A DNA stretch of 34,168 nucleotides from Kineococcus siccus (GTDB taxonomy: Bacteria; Actinomycetota; Actinomycetes; Actinomycetales; Kineococcaceae): assembly GCF_009906795.1 (NCBI RefSeq), contig NZ_JAAALN010000017.1:1-34168 (forward strand), in the 5' to 3' direction. Position 1 is the stretch's first letter. The number at the start of each line of letters is the position of its first letter. The notes under the pieces were generated by a model. The model searched no databases, was not told where the DNA came from, and was given only the letters and a program-made list of their open reading frames with translations. Made by a program: the position numbers and the translations under genes. Positions 1-6,967 of the stretch are shown here, piece after piece.

Positions 1-53
1 CTCCTGGGACGGGCGGGAAGGGGGACCGCGAACGGCACCGCCACTGCACCCAT
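1..53 (-). CDS. Possible first codons of sigE (partial, leaves the window)
   Basis: An ATG at 53-51 opens a frame without stops to the left edge (17 codons, MGAVAVPFAVPLPARPR), with a GGGAG stretch just upstream. In M. tuberculosis the methyltransferase Rv1220c faces away from sigE (Rv1221), and the same arrangement here would place a divergent sigma factor at this spot. The 17 residues carry no recognisable sigma motif, so the call rests on gene order only. Minus-strand sequence around 99-93 reads GGGAAAC, which resembles the -35 of ECF-type promoters, but no convincing -10 partner was established. Confidence 0.17.
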   Translation of the reverse strand, partial: MGAVAVPFAVPLPARPR

Positions 54-124
54 CGTCTCCCACGTCCTTCCACCGGGCGAGCCGCGGTCGGCGTTTCCCA
101 CCGGTCGGCTGCACCGGGTCCAAC

Positions 125-155
125 GGAGGGAGGACGGCAGCGGTTCCCTCCCTCC
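125..155. repeat. Inverted repeat in the upstream region of the methyltransferase
   Basis: GGAGGGAGG at 125-133 is exactly complementary to CCTCCCTCC at 147-155, with 13 bases between. It lies in the presumed sigE/methyltransferase intergenic region. It could be an RNA hairpin or a protein-binding dyad; nothing in the sequence decides. The remainder of 1-248 shows no gene that I can support apart from the weak candidate at the left edge. Confidence 0.4.
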
Positions 156-248
156 CCCGCAGGGAGCACGCGCGCCGGGAGTGCCGGGCCGCCGCGCGCC
201 CGGGTGTCGCGCTGCGCTGCCCCGCGGCGCACGCTGCGTGCCGCGCAC

Positions 249-254
249 TAGGGT
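249..254 (+). promoter_or_regulatory. -10 box of a leaderless promoter (methyltransferase gene)
   Basis: TAGGGT at 249-254 is followed by exactly 7 bases and a GTG start at 262. Actinobacterial -10 boxes are TANNNT, and this spacing puts the first transcribed base at or next to the start codon. No Shine-Dalgarno sequence lies before the GTG. dapD and dapE have the same box and spacing. Confidence 0.6.
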
Positions 255-261
255 GCGGTCC

Positions 262-903
262 GTGCCGACCCCCGCCAAGCAGCCCGCGAGCTGGGCCTAC
301 GCCGAGCAGTTCGTCGCCGAGGACCAGGTCCTCCAGCGCGCCCGGGCCCGGGCCGCCGACCTGGAGTGCGACGCCGTCTCCCCCGGCGTCGCCGCCACCC
401 TCACGGTGCTGGCCGCGGCCGTGCGCGCGCGCACGGTCGTCGAGGTCGGCACGGGCGCGGGCGTCTCGACCGTCGCGCTGCTGCGCGGCATGGCCGACGA
501 GGGCGTCGTCACGTCGATCGACACCGACGGCGAGCACCAGCGGGCCGCGCGCGAGGCCGTCGCGGACGACGGCATCCGGACCAACCGCGCCCGGATGATC
601 CCGGGCCGGGCCCTGGAGGTGCTGCCGCGGCTGACCGACGCCGCCTACGACCTGGTGCTGCTCGACGGCGACGAGCGCGAGTACTCCGCCTACCTCGAGC
701 AGGCGCTGCGGCTGCTGCGCCCCGGGGGCCTCCTGGTCGTCGACGACGCGCTGTGGAAGGGCAAGGTCGCCGACCCCGCCGCGCGCGACGCCCAGACCGT
801 GGCCGTGCGCGACCTCGGCCGCAGCGTCGTCGAGGACGACCGCTGGCTGCCCGCGCTGCTGCCGACGGGCGACGGGCTGCTGCTGGCGGTCAAGCGCAGC
901 TGA
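262..903 (+). CDS. Class I SAM-dependent O-methyltransferase
   Basis: This 213-residue protein has a Rossmann methyltransferase fold: the SAM-binding motif VVEVGTGAGVSTVALL, an acidic loop at the next strand (SIDTDGEH) and the later strand YDLVLLDGDEREY followed by LRPGGLLVVDD. The family is the small cation-dependent-like O-methyltransferases (Methyltransf_24 type); the methyl acceptor is unknown. Length and position match M. tuberculosis Rv1220c, next to sigE. The GTG at 262 is preferred over a GTG at 181 because TAGGGT sits 7 bases before it and the 27 residues upstream are low-complexity Arg/Pro/Cys sequence outside the conserved domain. It converges on the aminopeptidase gene. Confidence 0.85.
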   Translation: MPTPAKQPASWAYAEQFVAEDQVLQRARARAADLECDAVSPGVAATLTVLAAAVRARTVVEVGTGAGVSTVALLRGMADEGVVTSIDTDGEHQRAAREAVADDGIRTNRARMIPGRALEVLPRLTDAAYDLVLLDGDEREYSAYLEQALRLLRPGGLLVVDDALWKGKVADPAARDAQTVAVRDLGRSVVEDDRWLPALLPTGDGLLLAVKRS

Positions 904-956
904 CCCCCGCGGGGGCCCGCCGCGAGCGGTCCTCAGGCCGCGAGCGGTCGCTCAGG
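904..956. repeat. Palindrome and short tandem repeat between two converging genes
   Basis: Directly after the methyltransferase stop comes the palindrome CCCCCGCGGGGG (904-915), a plausible short hairpin. It is followed by two near-identical units, CCGCGAGCGGTCCTCAGG (920-937) and CCGCGAGCGGTCGCTCAGG (938-956). The second unit runs into the last codon and stop of the aminopeptidase gene on the other strand, so the stop-codon region of that gene appears duplicated just outside it. Probably part of a bidirectional termination region. Confidence 0.5.
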
Positions 957-2568
957 CGGCGAGCGACTGCAGCCAGGCGAGCAGCAGCCGGGCCCCGAAC
1001 CCCGTCGCGCCGCGGCCGACCTCGTGCTCGGCGCCGTCGGAGCGGGCCGGGCCCGCGATGTCGAGGTGCGCCCAGCGCCGGCCGCCCGCGAACGGCCGCA
1101 GGAACAGGGCGGCCAGGATCGACCCGGCGCCCGCGCCGGGCACCCCCGTGACCTGCCGGGAGTCGGCCAGGTCGGAGGCGATGAGGTCGACGTAGTCCTC
1201 GACCAGCGGCATCCGCCAGAGCCGCTCCCCCGACGCCGCCGAGGCCGCGAGCAGGGCGGCCGCCAGGTCGTCGTCGCCCGTGAACAGGGCGCCGTGGCGC
1301 TTGCCGAGGCCCTGCGTCGCGGCCCCCGTGAGCGTGGCCACGTCGACGACGACGTCCGGGTCGAGCTGCGCGTCGGCGTAGGCGAGGGCGTCGCCCAGGA
1401 CGATGCGGCCCTCGGCGTCGGTGTTGGCGATCTCGGTCGTGCGCCCGCCGTGGTGGCGCACCACGTCGCCGGGACGGTAGCTGGCGGCCCCCAGCGCGTT
1501 CTCCGCCAGCGGCAGCAGGGCGGTGACCCGGACCGGGAGCCGCAGCTGAGCCGCGGCGACGACGGTGGCCAGGACCACGGCCGCACCCGCCATGTCGGTC
1601 TTCATCGCGACCATCGACTCGCGCGGCTTCAGCGACAGGCCGCCGGAGTCGAACGTGATGCCCTTGCCGACGAGGACCACGTGCGGGGCCCCGGCGGCGC
1701 CGCGGCCGCGCGGGACGTGCTGCAGCTGCACGAGCGCGGGCGGGGAGGCGGACCCGCCGCCGACGGCGAGGATGCCGCCGAAGCCCTCGGCCCGCAGCCG
1801 GTCCTCGTCGCGGACCTCGAGGCCCAGCCGGTGCTCGCGGGCGAGCTCGCGCGCCTGGCCGACCAGCCACGCCGGGTCCTTCAGGTTGGACGGCGTCGCG
1901 GCGAGGTCGCGGGCCAGCAGGGTCGCGCCCGCCGCCGCGGTGGCCGCCGCCACGTCGGCCGCGGCCACGTCGCCGACGAGCAGCAGCCGGCCCTCGCGCG
2001 CGGGGCCGGCGGCGCGGCGGCCGCTGCGGGGCGCCGTGTGCGCCGCCAGCAGGAAGCCCTCGACGACGGCCTGGACGCCGAGCGGGCCGACCCCGTCCGC
2101 GAGCGTCGTCACGACGTCGGCGGTGGCGCCCGCGGCCCGGGCCAGCGCGGCCCCCGCGCGGCGCAGGTCGGTGGGCGTGGAGGCGCCGACGCTCACGACG
2201 ACGAGCTTGCGCGGCGCCCCCGCGGGGACGGCGACGGGCAGCCGGGTCGCCGTGCCGGCCTCGCCCGAGACGCCCTCCGCGGTGCACTCGGCGGCGAGGT
2301 CGACGCCGTAGCGCACCGCGGCGTCGGCGGCCCCGGGCCGCGGCTGGAGCACCGGCGGCGCAGTCGCGGTGTCGTCGGCCGGCGCGGAGCCGTCCTCGGC
2401 CGCGCTGGACGCGGCCGGTGGGCCGGCGGGAGCGGGGGCGACGGGCACCCCGAGGACCTCGTAGCCCGCCAGGGCGTCGGCGTCGAGCGCGGCCAGCGGA
2501 CCCGGGGCGGTCAGGACGATCGGCGGGGTCCAGCGGCGCAGCTGGGGAGCGGCGGAGGTGGTGGTCAC
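952..2568 (-). CDS. pepA: Leucyl (cytosol) aminopeptidase, family M17
   Basis: Cytosolic metallopeptidase that removes N-terminal residues from peptides using two metal ions, working as a hexamer. The 538-residue protein has the M17 layout: a variable N-terminal domain and a C-terminal catalytic domain with VGKGITFDSGGLSLK (metal-binding Lys302 and Asp307), MKTDMAGAA, and the family signature NTDAEGR at 382-388 with metal ligands Asp384 and Glu386. Arg388 is the usual catalytic arginine. The N-terminal part carries an Ala/Pro-rich linker with little conservation. The GTG at 2568 is chosen because AGGACA lies at suitable distance ahead of it. DUF3117 lies upstream on the same strand with a strong hairpin in between. 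Confidence 0.93.
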   Translation of the reverse strand: MTTTSAAPQLRRWTPPIVLTAPGPLAALDADALAGYEVLGVPVAPAPAGPPAASSAAEDGSAPADDTATAPPVLQPRPGAADAAVRYGVDLAAECTAEGVSGEAGTATRLPVAVPAGAPRKLVVVSVGASTPTDLRRAGAALARAAGATADVVTTLADGVGPLGVQAVVEGFLLAAHTAPRSGRRAAGPAREGRLLLVGDVAAADVAAATAAAGATLLARDLAATPSNLKDPAWLVGQARELAREHRLGLEVRDEDRLRAEGFGGILAVGGGSASPPALVQLQHVPRGRGAAGAPHVVLVGKGITFDSGGLSLKPRESMVAMKTDMAGAAVVLATVVAAAQLRLPVRVTALLPLAENALGAASYRPGDVVRHHGGRTTEIANTDAEGRIVLGDALAYADAQLDPDVVVDVATLTGAATQGLGKRHGALFTGDDDLAAALLAASAASGERLWRMPLVEDYVDLIASDLADSRQVTGVPGAGAGSILAALFLRPFAGGRRWAHLDIAGPARSDGAEHEVGRGATGFGARLLLAWLQSLAA

Positions 2569-2612
2569 GGGGTGTCCTGCCTGCTCGGGGGTGCGGAGGG
2601 TCGGGTGGACGG

Positions 2613-2650
2613 ACCGCGGGGCGGGCACCGTCCGGTGCCCGCCCCGCGGT
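2613..2650 (-). terminator. Strong hairpin terminator after the DUF3117 gene
   Basis: A perfect inverted repeat with 17-base arms (2613-2629 and 2634-2650) and loop GTCC begins 6 bases beyond the DUF3117 stop codon. The stem is almost all G-C. There is no T-run, as is usual for actinobacterial hairpin terminators. It separates DUF3117 from pepA, whose start lies about 45 bases further on. Confidence 0.85.
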
Positions 2651-2656
2651 GTCCCC

Positions 2657-2824
2657 TCAGCCGACGACCGAGGTGATGGCGTCTCCCAGGGCTCTGGCCT
2701 CGTCCGGGGTCATCTCGACGACGAGACGACCACCGCCCTCCAGCGGCATGCGCAGGACGATGCCGCGCCCTTCCTTGGTGACCTCCAGCGGACCGTCTCC
2801 GGTCCTCGGCTTCATGGCCGCCAT
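2657..2824 (-). CDS. DUF3117 small conserved protein
   Basis: A 55-residue protein read from ATG at 2824: it begins MAAMKPRTGDGPLEVTKEGR, continues with a beta-rich GRLVVEMTPDEARALGDAI and ends SVVG. This is the actinobacterial DUF3117 family (M. tuberculosis Rv1211), one of the most conserved short proteins of the phylum, with no firmly established function. Rv1211 has been described as calmodulin-like, but no EF-hand is visible here. GAGAGG lies about 11 bases before the ATG. It appears to be a single-gene transcript, with a GATAAT box upstream (2908-2903) and a 17-base-pair hairpin directly after it. The presence of such a strong terminator suggests high expression. Confidence 0.92.
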   Translation of the reverse strand: MAAMKPRTGDGPLEVTKEGRGIVLRMPLEGGGRLVVEMTPDEARALGDAITSVVG

Positions 2825-2902
2825 CGGCGTGCGTCCTCTCTCGTCGTCTCGTGCGCGCGCTCGGGCTCGCGGCTGGAAGCCGCGATCGGCGTGTGGACGA
2901 CC

Positions 2903-2908
2903 ATTATC
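2903..2908 (-). promoter_or_regulatory. Candidate -10 box for DUF3117
   Basis: Minus strand GATAAT (2908-2903) is an island of A/T in very GC-rich sequence, and would give a leader of about 70 bases before the ATG at 2824. No good -35 is visible at 17 bases spacing. Confidence 0.45.
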
Positions 2909-2971
2909 CCCACCCCGGGGCGGTGCTCGTGCGACCGGGCACCCGATCCCGCCGCGAGTCGCGCGTCCGCG

Positions 2972-4228
2972 TCACGGCGGCCAGTCCGCCGGTGGGGAGA
3001 ACCGCCACAGCCAGGCGACCCAGACGACCTGCAGCGCAAGCGAAGCCACGACCAGGGCGCGCAGCGTGCCGCGGCTGCGCGGTCGCAGCGCGACGAGCCC
3101 GCCGAGCGGGAAGAGCAGGACGAGGTAGCGGAAGAGGCTCGTGAAGGGGTCGAGCACGAGCAGCAGGTAGCCGACGTAGGCCAGGCACCACGCGCGCACC
3201 TGCGGGCCGAGCAGCGCGGTGCGCCGCGACAGGACCCAGGCGGTGAACCCGGCGACGGCCGCGACGAGCAGGACGGGGCCGGCGACCGCGCCGAGGACGT
3301 ACTGCGACACGCCCCACCACGGCTCGAGCCAGACCACCCTCCCGCCGGTCCGCCAGGCGCCCATGGTCGCGGTGTAGGCGTCGGCGCGGCCCGTGAGCCA
3401 CCAGGCCGTGACGGGCCAGAGCAGGCCCGCCACCCCGGAGGCCGCGAGCAGGCCGAGCGCCCGGAGCACGGCCGCCGGGCCCGGGCGGACGCCGGCCGCA
3501 CGGCCCGCGCGCGCCCGCAGCACCAGGTGGACGACGACGACGACCGTGAGCGGGACCGCCACGGGCCGCGAGAGACCGAGCAGCAGGGCCAGCAGCGCCG
3601 CCGGCAGGTAGCGCTCGCGCAGCAGCAGGAGCAGCACGGCCGCGAGCAGGGCGACGGCCAGGGCCTCGGTGTAGGCGACCTGGAACACCGGGGACACCGG
3701 CGAGCAGCAGAACAGCACGGCCGCGCTCCAGGCCGCGCGCCCGGCCACGACCGCACGCGCGCCGGTCGCGGCCACGGCGTGCCGGACGAGCGCGTGCACG
3801 AGCACGGCGGCCGCGGCGCCGCACACCAGCGAGACGCTCGCGCCCGCGGTCGCGAACGACACCCCGGTCGCCGACATCACGAGCCGGCACAGCAGCGGGA
3901 ACAGCGGGTAGAACGCCAGCGCGGACTGGCGGGGGTCGCCGTCCTGCCCCAGCGGGACGCTCGCGGGGTAGCCCGTCTCGGCGATCTCCTCGTACCAGGT
4001 GGCGTCCCAGAGGGCGAGCACGTCGTGGTAGCCCGGGTCCTGCGGCGTCCAGATGCTCGGCTCCTGGAAGCGCGCGACCTCGGCCAGCACGGCCGCCGAG
4101 AAGACGCGCGCCAGCGCGTAGACGACGAGGACGCGCACGGCCGCGGGTGAGCGCAGCCAGCGCAGCGCCAGGCGGGTGCGCCAGGGCGCGCGGGGGCCTC
4201 GCGCGAGCACCGTCGGCGCGGTCGTCAC
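2972..4228 (-). CDS. PIG-V-like membrane glycosyltransferase (probable mannosyltransferase)
   Basis: A 418-residue polytopic membrane protein. The N-terminal VRVLVVYALARVFSAAVL segment is followed by LWDATWYEEIAETGYP (about 73-88), matching the WD-x-x-WY...GYP signature of the PIG-V/GT76 mannosyltransferase group; Asp75 would be the catalytic-site acid of this GT-C fold. Then comes FYPLFPLLCRL and about eight further hydrophobic helices. Bacterial relatives are thought to use polyprenyl-phosphate-mannose outside the membrane; the acceptor here is unknown. GTG at 4228 overlaps the upstream SRPBCC gene by 4 bases (GTGA), so it is translationally coupled as the last gene of the dapE operon. An alternative is another GT-C enzyme of arabinan or mannan assembly. 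Confidence 0.75.
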   Translation of the reverse strand: MTTAPTVLARGPRAPWRTRLALRWLRSPAAVRVLVVYALARVFSAAVLAEVARFQEPSIWTPQDPGYHDVLALWDATWYEEIAETGYPASVPLGQDGDPRQSALAFYPLFPLLCRLVMSATGVSFATAGASVSLVCGAAAAVLVHALVRHAVAATGARAVVAGRAAWSAAVLFCCSPVSPVFQVAYTEALAVALLAAVLLLLLRERYLPAALLALLLGLSRPVAVPLTVVVVVHLVLRARAGRAAGVRPGPAAVLRALGLLAASGVAGLLWPVTAWWLTGRADAYTATMGAWRTGGRVVWLEPWWGVSQYVLGAVAGPVLLVAAVAGFTAWVLSRRTALLGPQVRAWCLAYVGYLLLVLDPFTSLFRYLVLLFPLGGLVALRPRSRGTLRALVVASLALQVVWVAWLWRFSPPADWPP

Positions 4229-4803
4229 GGCCGCGGTCGGCCCGCGTCGCCCCCGCCGGCCCCGCCTACCTCACCGGCCGGGAACGCCTCGCGCACCATG
4301 GCCCGCAGGACGGCCGTGAACGCGGCGCTGCCCAGCCAGCGCGGCACCGGCCCCGCCACCGCGGCGAGCGCGGCGAGCCACGCGGGCCGCACCCGGATGC
4401 GCTCCGTCCACTCCACCTGCGTGCGCCCGCCCCCGACGTCGCGGATCCCGATGGTCACGGTGCCGCCGAGCACGGCGCCGGTCTTGACCAGGTCGACGAC
4501 GCCCGGGCGCCCCGCGGCCGGCGCGCGGAACCGCACGACCGTCATGGGGTCGTCCAGCACGAGCGGCCCCACCGCGCTGCGGCCGACGAACCGCTCGCCC
4601 GCCGCGGCCACGGGCCCGGGCAGCCGCTCGACGACCGTGCCGGGCACCCAGGCGGTCTGGCGCGGCCAGTCGGTCAGGACGGCGAAGACCGCGGCGGCGT
4701 CGGCGTCGACGAGCTGCCGCGCCGTGAAGGCCACGACCGCGCGGGTGCGCTCGGCGGGCGGCGGCGCGAGCGCGGCCACCTCCGCGGCGGGGAGCTCACT
4801 CAC
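4225..4803 (-). CDS. SRPBCC (START/polyketide-cyclase-like) family protein
   Basis: A 192-residue soluble protein with a helix-grip lipid/ligand-binding fold: TARQLVDADAAAVFAVLTDW (strand and first helix), AWVPGTVVERLPGP, VDLVKTGAVLGGTVTIGI, then RTQVEWTERIRV and the long C-terminal helix RWLGSAAFTAVLRAMVREAF. Such proteins (polyketide cyclase/dehydrase Pfam family) bind hydrophobic ligands; many have no known role. The start is GTG at 4803, overlapping the upstream DivIVA-domain gene by 8 bases. Ligand unknown; being between a membrane protein and a lipid-linked glycosyltransferase, a lipid or isoprenoid ligand is possible (inference). Confidence 0.75.
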   Translation of the reverse strand: MSELPAAEVAALAPPPAERTRAVVAFTARQLVDADAAAVFAVLTDWPRQTAWVPGTVVERLPGPVAAAGERFVGRSAVGPLVLDDPMTVVRFRAPAAGRPGVVDLVKTGAVLGGTVTIGIRDVGGGRTQVEWTERIRVRPAWLAALAAVAGPVPRWLGSAAFTAVLRAMVREAFPAGEVGGAGGGDAGRPRP

Positions 4804-5077
4804 CGGCGCCGCGCCAGGCGGTGAGCTCGTCGTCGCGCTCGCGGATCTCGTCGCGCAGCTTCTCCAGGACCGCGTCCACCTCGTCCATCCGGTAGCCCCG
4901 CAGCCCGAGCGAGAAGCGGACGGCGTCCACGTCGGAGGCCACCACGGGGCCCTCGGGCAGGCCCACGTAGGGGCGGCTGCTCGTGGCCGGGCCCAGGCCG
5001 CCGGTGATGCGCCCCGAGGCGACGGCCGCGACCAGCCCGACGGCGACCAGCACCAGCACGAGCAGGACGAGCGTCAC
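4796..5077 (-). CDS. Small membrane protein with DivIVA domain
   Basis: A 93-residue protein. Residues 1-20 form one hydrophobic helix (TLVLLVLVLVAVGLVAAVA), followed by a linker of about 28 residues and a DivI1A/DivIVA-type segment: VRFSLGLRGYRMDEVDAVLEKLRDEI, in which R-F-x-x-x-x-R-G-Y-x-x-x-E-V-D is the diagnostic core, ending in a short coiled coil. M. tuberculosis Rv1209 is the equivalent in the same neighbourhood. The DivIVA core binds curved membranes and pole proteins such as Wag31, so recruitment to pole or septum is likely. Start GTG at 5077 overlaps the LOG gene stop by 4 bases. Confidence 0.85.
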   Translation of the reverse strand: MTLVLLVLVLVAVGLVAAVASGRITGGLGPATSSRPYVGLPEGPVVASDVDAVRFSLGLRGYRMDEVDAVLEKLRDEIRERDDELTAWRGAGE

Positions 5078-5724
5078 GAGCCGGTCTCCCCCGGCGCGAC
5101 CCCGCCCGCCGGCCGGTCCTGCGGGCGCGGGAAGTCGACGAACGTGCCGACGATCTCGGAGGAGGGCAGCGTGACGCGCTCGCGCGGGGCGGACTCGAGG
5201 AAGTCGATCGCGTCCTCGGGGTCGTCGGTCCAGTGCAGGCAGTCGAAGATCAGGGGCCGGGCAAAGCCCTTGTCCACCAGCTGCTCCAGCCAGGTCCGCA
5301 ACCCCGCGTAGTGCCCCTGCGAGTCCAGCACCGCGAGCGGCTTGGTGTGCAGGCCGATGGTCCGCGCGACCCAGATCTCGAAGAGCTCCTCCAGCGTGCC
5401 GAGGCCGCCCGGCAGCACGACGAAGGCGTCGGCGCGCGCGTCCATGAGGGCCTTGCGCTCGCGCATCTCGTCGGTGACCAGCAGCTCCGAGATGCCCTCG
5501 GGGGGCAGCTCCAGCTCCAGCAGCGCCCGCGGGATCACCCCGGTGGTGCGGGCCCCCGCGGCGCGCGCCGCGGCCTCGGCCGCTCCCATGACCGACGTCC
5601 CGCCGCCGCCGTAGACGAAGTCGTGACCGCGTTCACCGATGATCCGGCCCACGCGCGTGGCCAGCTCGACGTGGGCCGGGTCGATGCCCCCGCTCGCGCT
5701 GCCGTACAGGCAGATGGTGCTCAC
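5074..5724 (-). CDS. LOG family protein (TIGR00730), nucleoside 5'-monophosphate phosphoribohydrolase-like
   Basis: A 216-residue Rossmann-like protein. Diagnostic motifs are YGGGGTSVMG (about 38-47), MRERKALM (87-94) and PGGLGTLEE (105-113); the Arg/Lys and Glu in these form the active site of LOG enzymes, which split cytokinin riboside monophosphates and some other nucleotides into base and ribose 5-phosphate. The bacterial substrate is often unknown; M. tuberculosis Rv1205 is the counterpart. The GTG at 5724 directly abuts the dapE stop with no gap, and the gene ends in a GTGA overlap with the DivIVA-domain gene. Confidence 0.9.
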   Translation of the reverse strand: MSTICLYGSASGGIDPAHVELATRVGRIIGERGHDFVYGGGGTSVMGAAEAAARAAGARTTGVIPRALLELELPPEGISELLVTDEMRERKALMDARADAFVVLPGGLGTLEELFEIWVARTIGLHTKPLAVLDSQGHYAGLRTWLEQLVDKGFARPLIFDCLHWTDDPEDAIDFLESAPRERVTLPSSEIVGTFVDFPRPQDRPAGGVAPGETGS

Positions 5725-6897
5725 TCAGTCCCCCTCGTTCGCGGCCGCGCCCGCCGCGCCGGCCGCGGTCTCCAGGAGCCAGCCTCGCAGCACGCGCACG
5801 CACGTCTCGATCTCCTCGACCCGGCAGCGCTCGTCGTCGGCGTGCGCGGTGGCGTTGTCGCCCGGCCCGTAGTTGACGGCGGGCACGCCGAGGGCCGAGA
5901 AGCGGGCCACGTCGGTCCAGCCGTACTTCGGCAGCGGGTCGGTCCCCGTGCGCCGAACGAAGTCCGCGGCGGCCGGGCGGTCCAGGCCGGGCAGCGCCCC
6001 CTCGGCCACGTCGGTGACGCGGACGTCGAAGCCCGTGAACACCTCCCGCACGTGCGCCTCGGCCTCGGCCGCCGACCACCTGGGGGCGAAGCGGTGGTTG
6101 ACGACGACCGTGCACGCGTCGGGGACGACGTTGCCCGCGATGCCACCGGAGATGCCCACGGCGTTCAGCGCCTCGCGGAAGACGAGCCCCTCGACCTCGA
6201 CCTCGGCCGGGACGTGCTCGGCGAGGCGCGCCAGGACGGGGGCCGCGGCGTGGATCGCGTTGACACCGCGCCACGGGCGGGCCGAGTGCGCGGCCTTGCC
6301 GGTCGTCGTGACCTCGGCGCGCAGCGTGCCGTTGCAGCCGCCCTCGACGACCGCGGACGACGGCTCGAGGAGGACCGCGAAGTCCGCGGCCAGCGCGTCG
6401 GGGGCGTTGCGCGCGAGGCGGCCCAGCCCGTTGCGCGCGGCCTCGACCTCCTCGTGGTCGTAGAAGACGAAGGTGACGTCGCGCGCGAGGGCGTCGCCCG
6501 CGGCCGCGACGTCGCGGGCCAGCACGAGCTGCACCGCGACGCCGCCCTTCATGTCGCACGTGCCGCGACCGACGAGGACGTCGCCGTCCACGGGGTGCCG
6601 CTCGCGGCGCACGGGCAGGTTCGGCGGGTCGGTGAGCGGCACGGTGTCCAGGTGCCCCGCGAGCAGGACCCGCTCGGGGCGGCCCAGCCGGGTGCGGGCG
6701 ACGACCGCGTCACCGTCGCGCAGCACCTCCAGGCCCGTGCCGCGCAGCGCGGCCTCCACGGCGTCGGCCAGGTCGGTCTCCTGTCCGCTCACCGAGGCGA
6801 TGTCGCAGACGCGGCGGGTCAGCTCGACCGCGTCGAGGCTCGCGTCGGCGAGGTCGACGGGCGTCCCCGTCGTCGTGGTGGTCTGCGGGGTCCTCAC
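5725..6897 (-). CDS. dapE: Succinyl-diaminopimelate desuccinylase
   Basis: Hydrolyses N-succinyl-LL-2,6-diaminopimelate to LL-diaminopimelate and succinate, for lysine and peptidoglycan. The 390-residue M20 peptidase-family protein shows [11 protein letters not shown] (metal ligand His82, catalytic Asp84), [10 protein letters not shown] (bridging Asp115), [13 protein letters not shown] (Glu149 catalytic base, Glu150 ligand), and a dimerisation domain beginning near [11 protein letters not shown]. The start is GTG at 6897, because TAGGGT lies exactly 7 bases before it and family homology begins shortly after; residues 6-10 are a run of five threonines. First gene of a five-gene operon and divergent from dapD, an earlier enzyme of the same route. 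Confidence 0.94.
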   Translation of the reverse strand: MRTPQTTTTTGTPVDLADASLDAVELTRRVCDIASVSGQETDLADAVEAALRGTGLEVLRDGDAVVARTRLGRPERVLLAGHLDTVPLTDPPNLPVRRERHPVDGDVLVGRGTCDMKGGVAVQLVLARDVAAAGDALARDVTFVFYDHEEVEAARNGLGRLARNAPDALAADFAVLLEPSSAVVEGGCNGTLRAEVTTTGKAAHSARPWRGVNAIHAAAPVLARLAEHVPAEVEVEGLVFREALNAVGISGGIAGNVVPDACTVVVNHRFAPRWSAAEAEAHVREVFTGFDVRVTDVAEGALPGLDRPAAADFVRRTGTDPLPKYGWTDVARFSALGVPAVNYGPGDNATAHADDERCRVEEIETCVRVLRGWLLETAAGAAGAAANEGD

Positions 6898-6904
6898 GCG
6901 GAGC

Positions 6905-6910
6905 ACCCTA
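6905..6910 (-). promoter_or_regulatory. -10 box of the leaderless dapE operon promoter
   Basis: Minus strand TAGGGT (6910-6905), then 7 bases GCTCCGC, then the GTG start of dapE. No Shine-Dalgarno is present. Its -35 position (around 6928-6933) would overlap that of the divergent dapD promoter. Confidence 0.65.
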
Positions 6911-6954
6911 ACGAGGCCCGCGCCCGTCGACGCGGCCGTGGCGCGCGCACCCCG

Positions 6955-6960
6955 TAGGGT
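6955..6960 (+). promoter_or_regulatory. -10 box of the leaderless dapD promoter
   Basis: TAGGGT (6955-6960), then 7 bases CGTCCGC, then GTG of dapD at 6968. The two divergent -10 boxes are separated by 44 bases, so both -35 regions fall on the same stretch near 6928-6937, next to the palindrome GTCGAC (6926-6931). Confidence 0.65.
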
Positions 6961-6967
6961 CGTCCGC

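Noticed and set aside
181-261. Upstream GTG at 181 as the start of the methyltransferase
   Set aside because: It would add 27 Arg/Pro/Cys-rich residues and place the TAGGGT promoter box inside the gene; GTG 262 fits better.
2558-4150. Long plus-strand frame across DUF3117 and the PIG-V-like gene
   Set aside because: Hydrophilic Arg/Gln/His-rich shadow of a polytopic membrane protein on the other strand.
6898-6967. Lysine riboswitch upstream of dapD/dapE
   Set aside because: Only 70 bases separate the two start codons and both transcripts appear leaderless, so there is no space for an L-box.
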